Origin: Caulobacteraceae bacterium
GTDB taxonomy: Bacteria; Pseudomonadota; Alphaproteobacteria; Caulobacterales; Caulobacteraceae
Length of the DNA: 64,000 nucleotides
Direction: 5' to 3'
Assembly: GCA_947475415.1 (NCBI GenBank)
Contig: CANJLH010000009.1
Location: 1-64,000 of the forward strand
Below the pieces are notes generated by a model, which was not told the DNA's origin, did not search any database, and saw only the letters and a list, made by a program, of their open reading frames with translations. Each line of letters begins with the position of its first letter. Within the stretch, counting starts at the first letter, position 1. The translations under genes and the position numbers were made by a program. Shown one piece after another: positions 62,347-64,000 of the stretch.

Positions 62347-62898
62347 ATGGTCCGCCGCCCGCTGCCAACCCCTGCTGAAGCCGCCGAGATCCTGGCGCGC
62401 AAGCGCACGCGGCCGGCCCGCCGCCCGCCACCCCCGGCGGGCCGGGCGTTGACCAAATACATCAAGGAATTGGACGCCCGTTTCGGCCAGGGCCCCGGCG
62501 CCCTGCAGGCCCGATGGCGCGAGATTGTCGGACCCGAGATCGCCCGGCGCACCGAGCCGGTGAAGCTGGGCAAACCCCGCAACGGTGCTGGCGCGGCCCT
62601 TGAGATCCGCGTGGCCGGCGCGGCGGCCGCGATCGTGCAGCATCAGTCGGCGGAGATTCTGGCGCGGGTGAACCTGTTCCTGGGCTCGGGCGCCGTGGAG
62701 CGGCTGCGCATCGTCCAGGGCCCTCTGCGCCCCCGGCCCGAGGCGCCGGCCAAGACACCCCGCCGCCGCCTACCGCCCCTCGACGCCGCGGCCGAAGCCG
62801 AGCTCGCCGCCAGCCTGGCCCACGCCCCGGACACCGCATTGAAGGCGGCGCTGACCGCCCTGGGCCGCGGCGTGCTACGCCGCCAGGGACCGCAATGA
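62347..62898 (+). CDS. DUF721 (DciA-like) protein
   Basis: This 183-residue basic protein has the DUF721 core (GPGALQARWREIVGPEIARRT, LEIRVAGAAAAIVQHQ). DciA proteins load the replicative helicase in bacteria without DnaC. A proline/arginine-rich N-terminus precedes the core. It starts the plus-strand run DUF721 - dsbA-like - smc, with mutY divergent. Confidence 0.85.
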   Translation: MVRRPLPTPAEAAEILARKRTRPARRPPPPAGRALTKYIKELDARFGQGPGALQARWREIVGPEIARRTEPVKLGKPRNGAGAALEIRVAGAAAAIVQHQSAEILARVNLFLGSGAVERLRIVQGPLRPRPEAPAKTPRRRLPPLDAAAEAELAASLAHAPDTALKAALTALGRGVLRRQGPQ

Positions 62899-62997
62899 CC
62901 TGATCCGTCGCCAACGGTTTTCGCCCGGGCAACGCCGATTCGGCGCCGGGCAGGGAATCGCGCTTAACTCTCAGCCACGACTCATAAGGGCCCGCCC

Positions 62998-63609
62998 ATG
63001 CCGAACCTGCCTCGCCGAATTCTGATCGTCGCCAGCATGGCCCTGGCCTTCGCCGGCTGCTCAAAGGCCGGCGGCGGGGGCGCATCCACCGACGACATGT
63101 CGCTGGGCGATCCCAAGTCCAAGGTTCAGGTTGTGGAATACGCCTCAGCGAGCTGCTCGCACTGCGCGCGCTGGAACAACGACGTATTTCCGGAATTCAA
63201 AAAGAAATACATCGACACCAACAAGGTCCACTACACTCTGCGCGAGTTCCTGACCCCGCCCCAGAATGTCGCCGCCGCCGGCTTCCTGACAGCCCGCTGC
63301 GCCGGCAAGGATAAGTATTTCCCCGCCCTTGATGCGATCTATCATAGCCAGGAGGAGATGTTTCAGACCGGCGACTACCGTGGCGTGCTGCTTCGCATCG
63401 CCCAGTCCATGGGTATGACCGAGAAGACCTTCAACGCCTGCGTTTCCGATGAGAAGGCGCTGAAGGCCCTGAATGATCGCGTCCAGAAGATCGTCAAGTC
63501 CGGCAAGATCTCGGCTACCCCCACCTTTGAGATCAACGGCAAGATCGTGAAGGAGGGCGAAGCCACCATGGCCGAACTCGACGCCGCGGTCGCCGCCGCC
63601 TCCAAATAG
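62998..63609 (+). CDS. DsbA-family thioredoxin-fold lipoprotein
   Basis: This 203-residue protein has a lipobox-like FAGC (Cys21) in the signal sequence and the thioredoxin motif CSHC at 53-56, followed by [10 protein letters not shown] with the cis-proline. It should introduce or isomerise disulfides in periplasmic proteins. AAGGGCCC precedes the ATG. The gene is 22 bases before smc. Confidence 0.9.
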   Translation: MPNLPRRILIVASMALAFAGCSKAGGGGASTDDMSLGDPKSKVQVVEYASASCSHCARWNNDVFPEFKKKYIDTNKVHYTLREFLTPPQNVAAAGFLTARCAGKDKYFPALDAIYHSQEEMFQTGDYRGVLLRIAQSMGMTEKTFNACVSDEKALKALNDRVQKIVKSGKISATPTFEINGKIVKEGEATMAELDAAVAAASK

Positions 63610-63631
63610 GCTGAGGGAGCCCAGTCACCCG

Positions 63632-64000
63632 GTGCACTTCCAGCGCATCAAGATCTCTGGCTTCAAGTCCTTCGTCGATCCGACGGAGTTCAGGATCGAG
63701 CCTGGAATCACCGGCGTCGTCGGCCCTAACGGCTGCGGGAAGTCCAATATCCTGGAGGCCCTGCGCTGGGTGATGGGCGCCAACTCCGCCAAGGCGATGC
63801 GGGCCGGCGGGATGGACGAGGTGATCTTCGCCGGTTCCGCCAACCGGCCCTCGCGCAATCACGCCGAAGTGGCGCTGACCATCGACAACGCCGACCGCAA
63901 GGCGCCGGCCGCATTCAACGCCGACCCGGTGCTTGAGGTGGTGCGGCGCATCGACAAGGGCGCCGGCTCCACCTACCGAATCAACGGTCGCGAGGTGCGC
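63632..64000 (+). CDS. smc: Chromosome segregation ATPase SMC (5' part)
   Basis: Only the first 123 codons are in the window. The start [17 protein letters not shown] and Walker [10 protein letters not shown] (about residues 32-40) with [11 protein letters not shown] identify SMC, the condensin of the chromosome. GAGGGAGCCC precedes the GTG start. The rest, including the coiled coil and C-terminal ATPase half, lies beyond 64000. Confidence 0.95.
   Translation, partial: MHFQRIKISGFKSFVDPTEFRIEPGITGVVGPNGCGKSNILEALRWVMGANSAKAMRAGGMDEVIFAGSANRPSRNHAEVALTIDNADRKAPAAFNADPVLEVVRRIDKGAGSTYRINGREVR

Overview
The window is high-GC DNA from an alphaproteobacterium, most likely a member of the Caulobacterales (Caulobacter/Phenylobacterium type). 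The reasons are a ccrM GANTC methyltransferase preceded by a CtrA-like box, the run rnhB / ccrM / mutY / DUF721 (dciA-like) / dsbA-like / smc, a CobS / J-domain / bolA neighbourhood, a hisS-hisZ-hisG operon with a diverged alphaproteobacterial-type histidyl-tRNA synthetase, and abundant TonB-receptor, SDR, P450 and GST genes. I assign it by gene content only. No tRNA, rRNA, CRISPR array or insertion sequence was recognised.

Layout. 0-10 kb holds housekeeping and envelope genes: an OmpA-type protein with a poly-proline linker, a KefB/C-type antiporter, an M13 metallopeptidase, and the histidine operon hisS-hisZ-hisG on the minus strand. 10.2-35.2 kb is a catabolic accessory region of about 24 genes: a class III CoA-transferase, two MFS transporters, two P450s, a [3Fe-4S]-type ferredoxin, four SDRs, two GSTs, a hydroxychromene-carboxylate-isomerase-like protein, two amidohydrolases, a TIM-barrel isomerase, an NTF2-like protein, a GMC flavoprotein fused to a gluconate-dehydrogenase-subunit-3-like domain, a TonB receptor and an alginate-export-type porin. 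Together they look like outer-membrane uptake, oxidation and ring/ester/amide processing of one or more organic substrates. The substrate cannot be read from the sequence, and no transcriptional regulator lies in the region. 35.2-38.5 kb holds a CAP protein, a small membrane protein, a large GT-C-like membrane protein, and GtrA next to a UDP-galactopyranose-mutase-like flavoprotein (surface glycan functions). 40.1-43.7 kb is a ydbH-ynbE-ydbL operon for lipid transport between the two membranes. 43.7-48 kb holds small genes, a double hot-dog dehydratase and an SDR.

48.2-49.8 kb is a small defence/stability segment: a BrnT/BrnA toxin-antitoxin pair divergent from an Mrr-type restriction endonuclease whose middle is unusually AT-rich. 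49.9-64 kb is core genome: cobS, a C-terminal J-domain protein, bolA, a receiver-only response regulator, aroK-aroB, a helical-repeat protein overlapping xerD, accA, tag, rnhB, a GNAT enzyme, ccrM, mutY, DUF721, a DsbA-like lipoprotein and the start of smc, which runs off the end.

Non-coding structure is notable. Three imperfect inverted repeats with AGAGCG/CGCTCT-type ends sit at gene 3' ends, and their TAG-containing ends supply the stop codons of four genes. There is also a perfect 28-nt palindrome after bolA, a roughly 136-nt nested inverted repeat between the GNAT gene and ccrM, and several intrinsic terminators.
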